Source of the DNA: Spirochaetae bacterium HGW-Spirochaetae-5
GTDB lineage: Bacteria > Spirochaetota > UBA4802 > UBA5550
NCBI GenBank assembly: GCA_002839285.1
Contig: PGXT01000073.1
Span: 1-37,277, forward strand
DNA length: 37,277 nt
Reading direction: 5' to 3'
Shown here: positions 23,583 to 32,501 of the stretch, piece by piece
Numbering within the stretch: the stretch's first letter is position 1
Layout: each line of letters begins with the position of its first letter
The notes under the pieces: model-generated
Seen by the model: only the letters and a program-made list of their open reading frames with translations
Databases searched by the model: none
Told to the model about the DNA's origin: nothing
Position numbers and translations under genes: made by a program

Positions 23583-25013
23583 GTGTCCCTAAAGATATAC
23601 AATACGCTGACCAGACAGATCGATGAACTTATTCCAGGTGGTGTAAAACAGGATAAGCCTGAAGATTACCCCGCAATAACAATCTACTCCTGCGGCCCCA
23701 CTGTTTACAGTTACGCACACATAGGCAACTTCAGAACTTTCATCTTCAATGATTTTCTCAGACGCTACCTTAAGTTCAGGGGTTTTAGCGTAAATCACGC
23801 GATGAATATTACAGATGTGGATGATAAAACAATAAAGGGATCTATCGAAGAGGGGATATCACTCTCTCAATATACAGAAAAGTACACAGAGATTTTCTAT
23901 GAGGATTTAAAAGCCCTTAGTATTGAGGATGTTGAACATAACCCGAAAGCTACCGAATCTGTAGATGAAATGATAAACATTTTAAAAAAAATTGATGCAA
24001 ACGGCATGCTTTACGAAAAAGAGGGGTCACTCTATTTTAACATAGCTAAATTCCCCGGATATGGAAAACTCTCCATGCTGGACAAAAGAGAGATAAAGTC
24101 CGGTGTAAGTTTTGATGCCGACGAGTACGAGAAGGAGGATGTGCGCGATTTCGCCCTCTGGAAAGCGCCCAGGGAGAACGAACCCTTCTGGGAGACACCC
24201 TACGGTCCCGGAAGACCGGGATGGCACATCGAGTGTTCCGCGATGATACGTAAAATTTTCGGAACTACAATAGATATACACACAGGGGGAGTTGACCTCA
24301 TATTCCCCCATCATGAAAACGAAATTGCCCAGAGCGAAGCGGCCTACGGCGAGACATTTGTCCGACACTGGATTCACACTGAGCATCTTCTTGTTGACGG
24401 AACCAAGATGTCCAAATCGGCGGGAAATTTTTATACACTGAGAGATCTTCTGGCAAAAGGATACTCTCCCCGCTCAATAAGATATCTTTTAATGTCTGCT
24501 CATTATAAAAAACAGCTGAACTTTACACTTGAAGGGATAACTCAAGCTGACCAGGCTCTTGAAAGAATAGACAACTTTATTTTAAGATTAAACGACAGAA
24601 AAAATACCACCGGGGAGAATTCCGAGGTAGATGCAATCACCAGTGCACTTATCAGAGACTTCAGTGAAACCGTGGACAATGATCTGAACATCTCCGGAGG
24701 ACTTGGAGTATTTTTCGAATTTATTCATAAAGTAAATTCAATGATCTCTGAAGATAAAATCTCGCAAAAAGACGCGGAAAAAATTATTGGAACAGTAAAA
24801 AGACTCGACCAGGTTTTCGGATTTGTATTCTCCGCGGCAGAGGAAGAGAGTGACGCCGACAGAGAGAGAATTGATGCACTTGTTAATGAAAGAATTGAAG
24901 CGAAGAAGAGTAAACAGTTCGCACGCGCAGACGAGATACGGGACATACTCAAAAACGAAGGGATAATCCTTGAAGATACTAAAGATGGTACAAGATGGAA
25001 AAGAAAAAAATAA
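23583..25013 (+). CDS. cysS: Cysteinyl-tRNA synthetase
   Basis: This class I synthetase charges tRNA-Cys with cysteine. The 476-aa product starts at GTG. It shows YSCGPTVYSYAHIGNFRTF (zinc Cys and the HIGH-type motif), MNITDVDDKTI, WHIECSAM and HHENEIAQSEA (zinc ligands), and the KMSKS loop TKMSKSAGNFYTL. A DALR-type helical domain and a C-terminal RADEIRDILKNEGIILEDTKDGTRW follow. Length and order are normal. The 3' end overlaps the start of rlmB by 19 bases, so the two are co-transcribed and probably translationally coupled. Confidence 0.96.
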   Translation: MSLKIYNTLTRQIDELIPGGVKQDKPEDYPAITIYSCGPTVYSYAHIGNFRTFIFNDFLRRYLKFRGFSVNHAMNITDVDDKTIKGSIEEGISLSQYTEKYTEIFYEDLKALSIEDVEHNPKATESVDEMINILKKIDANGMLYEKEGSLYFNIAKFPGYGKLSMLDKREIKSGVSFDADEYEKEDVRDFALWKAPRENEPFWETPYGPGRPGWHIECSAMIRKIFGTTIDIHTGGVDLIFPHHENEIAQSEAAYGETFVRHWIHTEHLLVDGTKMSKSAGNFYTLRDLLAKGYSPRSIRYLLMSAHYKKQLNFTLEGITQADQALERIDNFILRLNDRKNTTGENSEVDAITSALIRDFSETVDNDLNISGGLGVFFEFIHKVNSMISEDKISQKDAEKIIGTVKRLDQVFGFVFSAAEEESDADRERIDALVNERIEAKKSKQFARADEIRDILKNEGIILEDTKDGTRWKRKK

Positions 25014-25732
25014 TAACCGGGCGCAACCCCGTAATAGAATACCTTAACAGCATTACTGACGGAAGCGGAATGGAACTTCACCTTTCATCATCAGCTCACG
25101 GAAAAATAATTATTGAGATACAGCATATCTGCAGAAGAAAAAAAGTTAAGATCATTACCGAAGATAAAACTTTCTTCAAGGATGTGAGCTCGTCATCTAC
25201 TCATCAGGGTGTTGCACTTCATATCCCCGCCGCAAAAAAAGATGACATCGACCCGTCTGAATTACTGAAGAGAATAGCTGAAAAAAAAGGTGCCGTGATA
25301 CTTCTTGACCAGATAACCGACCCCCATAACCTGGGATCGATTATCCGTTCAGCCGAAGCTCTGGGCTGCGGTGCAGTGATAATCCCGAAGAATAATTCCG
25401 CCGAGGTAAATGAAACAGTTCATAAAACTTCAGCTGGTGCCACTGCTCACATTGAGATAATAACAATAGTGAACGTGGCGCAATTTCTTGATGAATTAAA
25501 AGAGCTGGGGTTCTGGATAGTTGGAACCAGCGACCGGGGGACAATTCCGATTACACAGCTGAATGAAGTGCACCCTGCGTGCATCATTATAGGTAGCGAA
25601 GGGAAAGGGATGAGACGGCTTACCGAAGAGAAGTGCGACTACATTGTCTCTATCCCGCTGAAAGGGAAGGTATCCTCGCTCAATGCCTCTGTTGCCGCAG
25701 CCATAGTAATGTACGAAGTTCTGAAGAGTTAA
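24995..25732 (+). CDS. rlmB: SpoU-family rRNA 2'-O-methyltransferase, RlmB-type
   Basis: RlmB methylates the 2'-OH of a guanosine in the peptidyl-transferase region of 23S rRNA (G2251 in E. coli). The 245-aa product has an N-terminal substrate-binding domain beginning ITGRNPVIEYL and ending VALHIPAA. The SPOUT knot domain has motifs LLDQITDPHNLGSIIRSAEALGC, HKTSAGATAHI, IIIGSEGKGMRRL and IPLKGKVSSLNASVAAAIVMYE. All three SpoU motifs are intact. The gene overlaps the end of cysS, a common pairing. Just after its stop, in the same frame, lies a fragment of a CoA-binding protein gene. Confidence 0.92.
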   Translation: MEKKKIITGRNPVIEYLNSITDGSGMELHLSSSAHGKIIIEIQHICRRKKVKIITEDKTFFKDVSSSSTHQGVALHIPAAKKDDIDPSELLKRIAEKKGAVILLDQITDPHNLGSIIRSAEALGCGAVIIPKNNSAEVNETVHKTSAGATAHIEIITIVNVAQFLDELKELGFWIVGTSDRGTIPITQLNEVHPACIIIGSEGKGMRRLTEEKCDYIVSIPLKGKVSSLNASVAAAIVMYEVLKS

Positions 25733-26029
25733 CAGAGAATACCGGGGGATAACACGGTTCTTCCGGTAAATCCGCTCTACGAGGACGTTGACGGAAGCAG
25801 ATGCTGCAGAACACTTGCCGACTGCGGCGAGCCTATTGACACAGTTACAGTCTACGTCAACCCCGATAGAGCCGCATCGTACATTGATGATATAATATCA
25901 GTTAACCCGAAAAGGGTTATCCTTAACCCGGGGACAGAAAATCAGATTATGTCTGAACGTCTTAAAGAAGCGGGAATCACAGTTATAGAAGACTGTACCC
26001 TGGTGATGCTGAACAGAAACGAATTCTGA
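25733..26029 (+). pseudogene. N-terminally truncated CoA-binding (YccU-like) domain remnant
   Basis: Directly after the rlmB stop and in its frame comes a start-less sequence: TVLPVNPLYEDVDGSRCCRT, then PIDTVTVYVNPDRAASYIDD, NPKRVILNPGTENQIM and an ending GITVIEDCTLVMLN. This matches the C-terminal two-thirds of small CoA-binding Rossmann proteins (PF13380 type). The first beta-alpha-beta with the GAS nucleotide loop, about 30-35 residues, is missing, and there is no ATG, GTG or TTG before the conserved part. A deletion joining it to rlmB is the simplest explanation. TGA at 26027-26029 is the normal end. Confidence 0.8.
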
Positions 26030-26205
26030 CCAATCCTGTTTCAGCGCTGACAATTTTCAGAGGTACGTACACGTCCTATACGCCTGAAAAAATTAATTGA
26101 TACCCCGACCTTTTTTTAAACTCAGCCGGAAATAGCTTGATATATACTGCCAGAATTGGTATAATTCATGACATTATCATATCTGAATTTCAACAGCAGG
26201 TTTAT

Positions 26206-27570
26206 ATGAAAACTATAATAGCGGCAGGGGATAATCTGTCAGACTGCGCTAAACTTAATAATATAATCAACATAGAAGGGCACTCTGTGATCTCTTTCTG
26301 CGGCGGCAATGGGGAAATTCCTGCCGGCAAAAATCATTCATTACTGCTCTACTACCTTTCGGATTTAAGTGAAGGCTGGAAAGAGAAACTGAATTCGGTA
26401 AAAAATATATCCATCGCCACCCCTATGATTGTAATTTCCGAAACAGATTCTTCCGAAGCCGCGGTTTTTGTAATGAAAAACGGAGCGGTGGATTTCATCT
26501 TTGCCGGTCTTCCCGACGATGAAATAAAATCAAGGATAGAAGAATCCTTCGATAAAAAGAATCTCATCAGCAGGGTGGAGGAGATTCACGAACTTATTCA
26601 TTACACCGAAATTTTCAAGGGGATAATCGGAAGAAGTTCAGCACTGCGCAATGTCTTCAGCCGCGTTGAGAAAGCCATGAAACGGGATGTATCTGTACTC
26701 ATTTTAGGTGAGAGCGGGACCGGCAAGGAACTCTTTGCCAGAGCCATCCATGAAGGGAGCGGAAGAAGCGGAGGCCCATTTGTCACTGTGAACTGCGCGG
26801 CAATCACTCCCGACCTGGCAGAGAGTCTCTTATTCGGCCATGTAAAGGGATCATTTACCGGATCGGTTTCGCAGCACAGGGGGTATTTCAGTCAGGCGAA
26901 CGGGGGTTCAATTTTTCTCGATGAGATCGGCGACATGAACCGTGAAGTCCAGGGAATGGTGCTGAGAGTACTTGAAGACAGAAAAGTGAGGCCCCTTGGA
27001 GCGCTTCAGGAGGAGACTCTTAATATAAGGATAATATCCGCAACCAACAGAAATCTCCGGAAGCTGGCCGAAGAGGGGAATTTCAGAGAGGACCTTTACT
27101 ACAGACTGGATGAATTCCCCGTCACCCTCCCCCCTCTGAGAGAACGTAGAGAGGATATCCCGCTCATGGCTGATCACTTTTTAAAGGAGTTCTGCATGTT
27201 CTATGAAATTGAGCCGATGAAGTTCGGGGAGAATTCCATGGAACAGCTTAAAAATTACAGCTGGCCGGGTAACGTCAGGGAGTTGAAAAATATAGTACGA
27301 AGAGAAGCCGTGGAAAGCATAGACACTGTTATTGAATCGATCTCTCTTCCCGACATAAAAGCATCAACTGAAAATGCTGAACATAAAACACCTACGGCTG
27401 AAGTGCAGATAAAAGAACCGGCTGAAATTATACCTCTGGCTCTTCTGGAGGAGATGGAGATAAAAAAAGCCTTCCGGATAACCGGAGGTAATGCCGATCA
27501 GACTGCATTTCTGCTTGGACTAAGCAGAGCTACACTTTACAGAAAACTCAAATCATACGGCATGCTGTAG
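26206..27570 (+). CDS. Sigma-54-type AAA+ activator with pseudo-receiver and altered GAFTGA loop
   Basis: The 454-aa product starts at ATG 26206 after CAGG; a TTG at 26137 is less likely. Residues 1-120 have a receiver fold, but the phosphorylatable Asp is replaced (LLLYYLSDL) and the conserved Lys is lost (DFIFAGLP), so normal phosphorylation is improbable. The AAA+ domain has Walker A GESGTGKE, Walker B SIFLDEIGD, sensor and arginine motifs (ATNRNL; FREDLYYRL) and the SWPGNVREL segment. The sigma-54 contact loop reads GSFTGS, not GAFTGA. The C-terminus is a Fis-type helix-turn-helix (GGNADQTAFLLGLSRATLYRKL). It probably activates, or has come to repress, transcription without a cognate kinase. 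No target is evident. Confidence 0.88.
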   Translation: MKTIIAAGDNLSDCAKLNNIINIEGHSVISFCGGNGEIPAGKNHSLLLYYLSDLSEGWKEKLNSVKNISIATPMIVISETDSSEAAVFVMKNGAVDFIFAGLPDDEIKSRIEESFDKKNLISRVEEIHELIHYTEIFKGIIGRSSALRNVFSRVEKAMKRDVSVLILGESGTGKELFARAIHEGSGRSGGPFVTVNCAAITPDLAESLLFGHVKGSFTGSVSQHRGYFSQANGGSIFLDEIGDMNREVQGMVLRVLEDRKVRPLGALQEETLNIRIISATNRNLRKLAEEGNFREDLYYRLDEFPVTLPPLRERREDIPLMADHFLKEFCMFYEIEPMKFGENSMEQLKNYSWPGNVRELKNIVRREAVESIDTVIESISLPDIKASTENAEHKTPTAEVQIKEPAEIIPLALLEEMEIKKAFRITGGNADQTAFLLGLSRATLYRKLKSYGML

Positions 27571-27598
27571 AATATTCTTGTATTACTGTAAAAAGAAG

Positions 27599-27620
27599 AA
27601 AGCCCTCTCGTGAGGGCTTT
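27599..27620. terminator. Shared terminator hairpin between convergent genes
   Basis: AAAGCCCTC-tcgt-GAGGGCTTT. The minus strand continues TTCTTCTTTTT, so it best ends the LruC-type lipoprotein gene. The plus side has only TTT. Confidence 0.8.
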
Positions 27621-27643
27621 CCTGTTCAAACTTATGCTTATTA

Positions 27644-28783
27644 TCAGTTTCTCTTGTAGATATACGCCGCATCGGGATTTTTGTACCATTCTGATTTTTT
27701 ACCGAAATCAGGATATGCCTTCCAGATATCAGTCCCTTCATATGGCCACTGCCATGTTTCAGGAACTGCAATTACATTTGATACACCATAACTGTTTACA
27801 GAATCATCCATTCGAACAGTCTTCAGGCCGTTCCCGTTTACTATCATAAACGGTTCATAGGGCGCCTGACCTAAATCAGATTTTTTTACAGGTGAATCAA
27901 AAGTTATAAAACTATTAGTTGTCCTGCTCTGTTTAAAAGATTCGTTCAAACCGGTATTCCAGTTTGAAAGCAGATCCTTGACATCAGCAATAATAATATA
28001 ATCTTTACCATTAAGTTTTACTCCAAAACTGTTTCTATCCGATGTTCCTCCTGCCAGAACTTTCCCTTTAATTCTGATTTTTGTTACATCATTATCAGAA
28101 TTGATATATTCAGTTATTTCAATGCCGGCCACAAGATCATTATAATCATGATCGGGAACTTCAGCAAAACTGTTTTCAAAAGCTATGGTATAGACTCTTA
28201 CAACAGCCGATGCAACGGAAGGATCTTCCGGAAAAGCATCTAATGAGTCAGGAATACCGTCACCGTCAGTATCTGTCAAAACTTCAGACTCAAAGGAATC
28301 TTCAAGTGTAATAACCCTGATTACCGATGCAATACTTGAAGGATCCTCAACATAAAAAACTCTCTCAATAAATTCTGAATGCCGGATAGTTACTGAAATT
28401 GCAGTTGAACCGTAATCAAGAGTTACGGAAAATTCCGCAAGACCTTCACTATCTGTAAATGCTCCCGCTAGCTCATTCCCGTTTTCATCTGCTATTATTA
28501 TCAGCGCCCTATCAACTGCGCTGCCTTCAGAATCTGTCAGTGTTAAACTGAAATTTAAAACATCCTGCAAGTCTGAAAATACATCTTTATCCTCTTTAAC
28601 AATGTCCGCAACCACATCTTCAGGTACAGTTATAGCTTCAGACAAATCATCCCCGGAAGGACTATCTGTATTAACGGTCTCACTATTTGAAGAACCGGCT
28701 GAACCGGAGTTTCCGCCGCAAGCGGAAATTATCAAAGATAAGCTTACTAAAAAGGCTGCCAGTATATATTTTATTTTATTCAT
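27644..28783 (-). CDS. LruC-domain lipoprotein
   Basis: The 379-aa product starts at ATG 28783, which has GGAGG five bases upstream; ATG 28795 lies over that site. The signal peptide ends in a lipobox, IISAC. A Ser/Asp linker is followed by a beta domain (FSLTLTDSEGSAVDRALIII, DSEGLAEFSVTL), then a thrombospondin type 3 or calcium motif, DTDGDGIPDSLDAFPEDP. An LruC/DUF4842-type domain follows (FENSFAEVPDHDYNDLVAGI, then KIRIKGKVLAGG, SFGVKLNG, PFMIVNG), and the end is aromatic-rich (WQWPYEGTDIWKAYPDFG). LruC itself is a Leptospira lipoprotein antigen. The role is likely surface-exposed or periplasmic; function unknown. It is a single gene with its own terminator. Confidence 0.85.
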   Translation of the reverse strand: MNKIKYILAAFLVSLSLIISACGGNSGSAGSSNSETVNTDSPSGDDLSEAITVPEDVVADIVKEDKDVFSDLQDVLNFSLTLTDSEGSAVDRALIIIADENGNELAGAFTDSEGLAEFSVTLDYGSTAISVTIRHSEFIERVFYVEDPSSIASVIRVITLEDSFESEVLTDTDGDGIPDSLDAFPEDPSVASAVVRVYTIAFENSFAEVPDHDYNDLVAGIEITEYINSDNDVTKIRIKGKVLAGGTSDRNSFGVKLNGKDYIIIADVKDLLSNWNTGLNESFKQSRTTNSFITFDSPVKKSDLGQAPYEPFMIVNGNGLKTVRMDDSVNSYGVSNVIAVPETWQWPYEGTDIWKAYPDFGKKSEWYKNPDAAYIYKRN

Positions 28784-29255
28784 ATTATCCTCCATTTAGA
28801 TTCTATACTTTATATTAAAGCATGTATCGTGCCATAAATTCTGAGTAGAGATATTGAGAGAGGATTTATGTTCTAAATTAAATTAAAAGATAAATAATTA
28901 TAATATTTCATCTTCGGAATGGATTAAGACTATTACTTTCAGCAGATACTAATTCATATAATTTTAAAAACCGCCAGAATAAACAGGTCCTCCGGTTAAA
29001 AAAATGAATTCAGCATGTTTGATCTCAGTATTAGTCTCATTTTGAGACTAATACTGAGATCAAATCTCCTTATTTTATCAGGTAACAAAAATCACTTTTC
29101 AAACCCGATATTATAATCTGTTTCTTATTAGTCATAGACCACGCCGCCTTTGGCGGCGGGGAAATAATTAACAATTAAGCGGCTAAATTTTTTAAAATTA
29201 AGCCATTTACTTATGAGTACTATTTTATAGAGAAACAAAAAATACGGGGATGAAT
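28784..29255. other. Divergent gap with a long perfect hairpin
   Basis: About 470 AT-rich bases between divergent lipoprotein genes. The only strong structure is the 22-bp perfect inverted repeat at 29018-29064. A short CCGCC/GGCGG hairpin near 29138-29150 resembles one near 30.58 kb. No coding frame is supported. Confidence 0.6.
29018..29064. repeat. Perfect 22-bp inverted repeat with 3-base loop
   Basis: The left arm 29018-29039 begins TTTGATCTCAGTATTAG and the right arm 29043-29064 is its exact complement; the loop is TTT. No T tract follows on the plus side. It stands between two divergent genes, 190 bases upstream of the MBL gene and 235 upstream of the LruC gene. Confidence 0.9.
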
Positions 29256-30347
29256 ATGACAAAACTCCAGAGAATAAAAACATTTCTGCTGATTAGCATT
29301 GCAGCTATTTTTATCAGCGGATGCACATCCATCGGAAAACTCCCGTCTGGGGACAGACTTGAAAGGATTAAAAAATCACCCAACTACCGCGATGGCGCAT
29401 TCCGTAATCCCGGGGATGCTTCGACAACAAATAAAAGAGGGGTAAGCTTTTTCTCATCGATTAAAAGGCATTTTTTCGAAGAACGGGAGCGTGCAAGACC
29501 CCTTGCTCCGCTCCCCTCTGACCGGACCGACCTTAAAAATCTTGACCCGGCGGAAAACCTTATCATATGGCTGGGGCACTCCTCATACTTTTTGCAGATT
29601 AACGGGAAAAAAATTCTTGTCGATCCGGTATTAAGCGGAAAGGCCATGGTCCTCTCAAGCTACGAAGGGAGCGACGTCTACAAGACCGATGACATTCCCG
29701 ATATAGATTACCTGATTATAACTCATGACCACTGGGATCATCTTGACTATGAAACAGTAACTGCCATAAAAAAACGTGTCGGCAAGGTGCTTACCGGACT
29801 CGGAACCGGTGAACATCTCGAATACTGGGGCTACGACTCAAAAATAATTATCGAGCACGACTGGGGGGAATCAACAGAGCTGGAGGATGGATTCTCTGTA
29901 ACGGCGGTACGGGCTAAACATTTTTCGGGAAGGTTCCGGACACGAAACAGTTCTCTCTGGACTTCATTTGCGCTTATTGCACCGGGGATGAAGATATTCA
30001 TCGGGGGGGATTCCGGATACGATACCCATTTTAAAGAAGCCGGGGATAAACTCGGCCCATTTGATCTTGCAATACTTGAATGCGGTCAGTATAACCAGCA
30101 ATGGAGCCGTAACCACATGTTCCCGGAACAGACAGTACAGGCGTCAATTGATCTTAGAGCAAAAAAACTCTTTGGAGTTCACTGGGGAAAATTCACTTTA
30201 TCGATCCACCCGTGGGATGAACCGATTATCAGACTGGTAAAGGAGGCATCTGAAAAAAATGTAAAACTCATGCACCCTATGATAGGAGAGAAAGCCGGTC
30301 TTAACTCCTCTGAAACTTTCAGCAAATGGTGGGAGGGTATACCCTGA
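29256..30347 (+). CDS. MBL-fold metallohydrolase lipoprotein, NAPE-PLD/UlaG-like
   Basis: The 363-aa product starts at ATG 29256 with GGGGA upstream; ATG 29250 overlaps that site. The signal peptide ends in a lipobox, ISGC. The metallo-beta-lactamase fold follows: IIWLGHSSYFLQINGKKILVDPVLSG, the metal motif THDHWDHLD, AVRAKHFSGR, FIGGDSGYD, LECGQYNQQW with HMFPEQ, and VHWGKFTL. The order and the WLGHSS opening fit the NAPE-PLD/UlaG branch (phospholipase D-like or lactonase), with two metals expected. As a lipoprotein it would act in the periplasm or outer membrane, perhaps on lipids or lipid-like esters. The substrate is not fixed. It is a single gene. Confidence 0.87.
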   Translation: MTKLQRIKTFLLISIAAIFISGCTSIGKLPSGDRLERIKKSPNYRDGAFRNPGDASTTNKRGVSFFSSIKRHFFEERERARPLAPLPSDRTDLKNLDPAENLIIWLGHSSYFLQINGKKILVDPVLSGKAMVLSSYEGSDVYKTDDIPDIDYLIITHDHWDHLDYETVTAIKKRVGKVLTGLGTGEHLEYWGYDSKIIIEHDWGESTELEDGFSVTAVRAKHFSGRFRTRNSSLWTSFALIAPGMKIFIGGDSGYDTHFKEAGDKLGPFDLAILECGQYNQQWSRNHMFPEQTVQASIDLRAKKLFGVHWGKFTLSIHPWDEPIIRLVKEASEKNVKLMHPMIGEKAGLNSSETFSKWWEGIP

Positions 30348-30570
30348 GAAAGAAAAAATCCTTTATTCAATTGTAAAACAGACAGCATACAATTTAAAAA
30401 AGTACAGAGCGAAAAACTCTGCACCGCTTGAAATTTGCGGCCGTAAATGCTGTAAATTCCGCATAAAAAATACTTGCCAATAACGGGCAATAATTATTGC
30501 TATCATCAGGAACTTATATTTATATTTAGCAATAGCTCCTGAACTTTTACATAATTTAAAATACTCATTT

Positions 30571-30601
30571 CTCCCCGCCGCCAAAGGCGGCGGGGAGAAA
30601 A
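30571..30601. repeat. GC-rich hairpin upstream of lepA
   Basis: CTCCCCGCCGCC-aaa-GGCGGCGGGGAG is a perfect 12-bp stem in the roughly 300-base gap between the MBL gene and lepA. A shorter relative, CCGCC-ttt-GGCGG, is at 29.14 kb. No gene is seen in the rest of this gap (30348-30644). Confidence 0.75.
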
Positions 30602-30644
30602 ACCTTATATTTTGCATTAAAAATCACTAATCTGCAGGTAAAAA

Positions 30645-32441
30645 ATGGATTTAGCTCACATACGGAATTTTTCAATCATTGCCCATATCGATCATGGGAA
30701 ATCAACTCTTGCAGACAGGCTTATAGACAAATGCCGTCTGGTCAATGACAGGAACAGAAAAGATCAGATGCTCGATACAATGGATATAGAGCGGGAGAGA
30801 GGGATTACAATAAAGTCAAATGCCATTACTCTTAATTATACGGCAAAAGACGGTATAGATTATACACTTAATCTAATCGACACCCCCGGCCACGTAGACT
30901 TCACATATGAAGTATCCCGGGCTCTATCTTCATGTGACGGTGTAATACTTATTGTAGACGCCTCGCAGGGAGTTGAAGCACAGACCATAGCAAACTTTTA
31001 CCTTGCTCTTGAAAACGACCTTGAGATACTCCCTGTAATAAACAAAATAGATATGCCCAGTGCCGATATCCCGGCGACCAAAAACCAGATTGAAAAAATC
31101 CTTGGACTTGATACCGAACATGCGGTACTGACATCGGCCAAACAGGGTATCGGGATTGATGAGCTTCTTGAGAAATTAATTGAATATATACCGCCCCCTA
31201 AGGGAGTCGCAAATGCTCCTCTAAAAGCACTGATTTTCGACTCCTTTTATGACCAGTATCTCGGCGCTGTTATCAAAGTCCGTATTTTTGACGGCACCGT
31301 AAAAAAGGATGACGTTATTAAATTCTATGCCACCGGAAAAGAATTTACTGTTATTGAAGTAGGGGTCTTCAGGCTCGATCTTGAAAAAAGAGGCGTCCTC
31401 GGACCCGGCGAAGTGGGATATATTGTTGCCGGTATTAAAAGTGTTGGTGATACAAAGATTGGTGACACGGTTACTTCAGCGAAGAATCCCGCAAAGGAAC
31501 CTCTTCAGGGATTTAAAGATGTCAAGTCCATGGTTTTCTCCGGACTATACCCGATGTTCGGGGATGAATACGAGGCTTTACGCGAAGCTCTTTTTAAACT
31601 TCAGCTTAATGATGCGTCGCTGCTCTTTGAGCCTGACAACTCATACGCCCTCGGTTTCGGATTCAGATGCGGTTACCTTGGTCTTCTCCATATGGAGATA
31701 GTTCAGGAGCGTCTTGAGCGTGAGTTTAACATCTCACTGATTACAACCGCCCCAAGTGTTGAATACAAAATTCATATGCAGAACGGGACTCTCCTTGAAA
31801 TAGATAATCCGGTCAACTTCCCCGATCCGGGATACATTGACCGCATAGAAGAACCCTTCGTTAAGGCACAAATAGTAACGCCCAATGACTATGTCGGAAA
31901 TATAATGCAGCTTGTTACCGACAGCAGAGGGATTCACAAGAACATGGAATATATCACAACTGACAGAATCCAACTTACATACGAACTCCCTCTGTCAGAA
32001 ATTGTTTTCAACTTTTACGACAAATTGAAATCGATATCACGGGGTTATGCTTCATTCGATTACGATCCGATCGATTTCCGCCCTTCAGAAATGGTAAAAG
32101 TTGATATACTCGTAAACGGCGAACCGGTGGATGCTCTTTCATTTATTGTCCATAAAGACAAGGCAAGACTCAGAGGGAAAGATATCATTGAAAAACTTAA
32201 AGATATAATCCCGAAGCATCAGTTTAAAATTCCGATCCAGGCGGCAATCGGCGCGAATATTATCGCCCGCGAAAACATCTCGGCAATGAGAAAGGACGTT
32301 ACCGCAAAATGTTACGGCGGAGACATCTCACGGAAGAGAAAACTTCTCGATAAGCAGAAAGAGGGTAAAAAGAGAATGAAACTTGTTGGATCTGTAGAGA
32401 TTCCGCAGGAGGCTTTTTTAACTATACTTAAGATTGACTGA
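30645..32441 (+). CDS. lepA: Elongation factor 4 (ribosomal back-translocase)
   Basis: EF4/LepA is a ribosome-associated GTPase that can reverse translocation and helps 30S assembly and stress fitness. The 598-aa product is normal in length. G1 [10 protein letters not shown]2 ERGITIKS, G3 DTPGHVDF and G4 NKIDMP are present. The LepA-specific features [22 protein letters not shown] and the C-terminal [25 protein letters not shown] are intact. The ATG follows GCAGG. It is a single gene ending in a strong terminator. Confidence 0.97.
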   Translation: MDLAHIRNFSIIAHIDHGKSTLADRLIDKCRLVNDRNRKDQMLDTMDIERERGITIKSNAITLNYTAKDGIDYTLNLIDTPGHVDFTYEVSRALSSCDGVILIVDASQGVEAQTIANFYLALENDLEILPVINKIDMPSADIPATKNQIEKILGLDTEHAVLTSAKQGIGIDELLEKLIEYIPPPKGVANAPLKALIFDSFYDQYLGAVIKVRIFDGTVKKDDVIKFYATGKEFTVIEVGVFRLDLEKRGVLGPGEVGYIVAGIKSVGDTKIGDTVTSAKNPAKEPLQGFKDVKSMVFSGLYPMFGDEYEALREALFKLQLNDASLLFEPDNSYALGFGFRCGYLGLLHMEIVQERLEREFNISLITTAPSVEYKIHMQNGTLLEIDNPVNFPDPGYIDRIEEPFVKAQIVTPNDYVGNIMQLVTDSRGIHKNMEYITTDRIQLTYELPLSEIVFNFYDKLKSISRGYASFDYDPIDFRPSEMVKVDILVNGEPVDALSFIVHKDKARLRGKDIIEKLKDIIPKHQFKIPIQAAIGANIIARENISAMRKDVTAKCYGGDISRKRKLLDKQKEGKKRMKLVGSVEIPQEAFLTILKID

Positions 32442-32442
32442 T

Positions 32443-32473
32443 AAAAAAGGCATCCCCGAAAGGATGCCTTTTT
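32443..32473. terminator. Intrinsic terminator shared by lepA and the symporter gene
   Basis: AAAAAAGGCATCC, a short loop, GGATGCCTTTTT. A runs on the left and T runs on the right make it active in both directions, two bases after the lepA stop. Confidence 0.92.
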
Positions 32474-32501
32474 CTATATAACCAATTGCCTGTTCTTCAA
32501 A

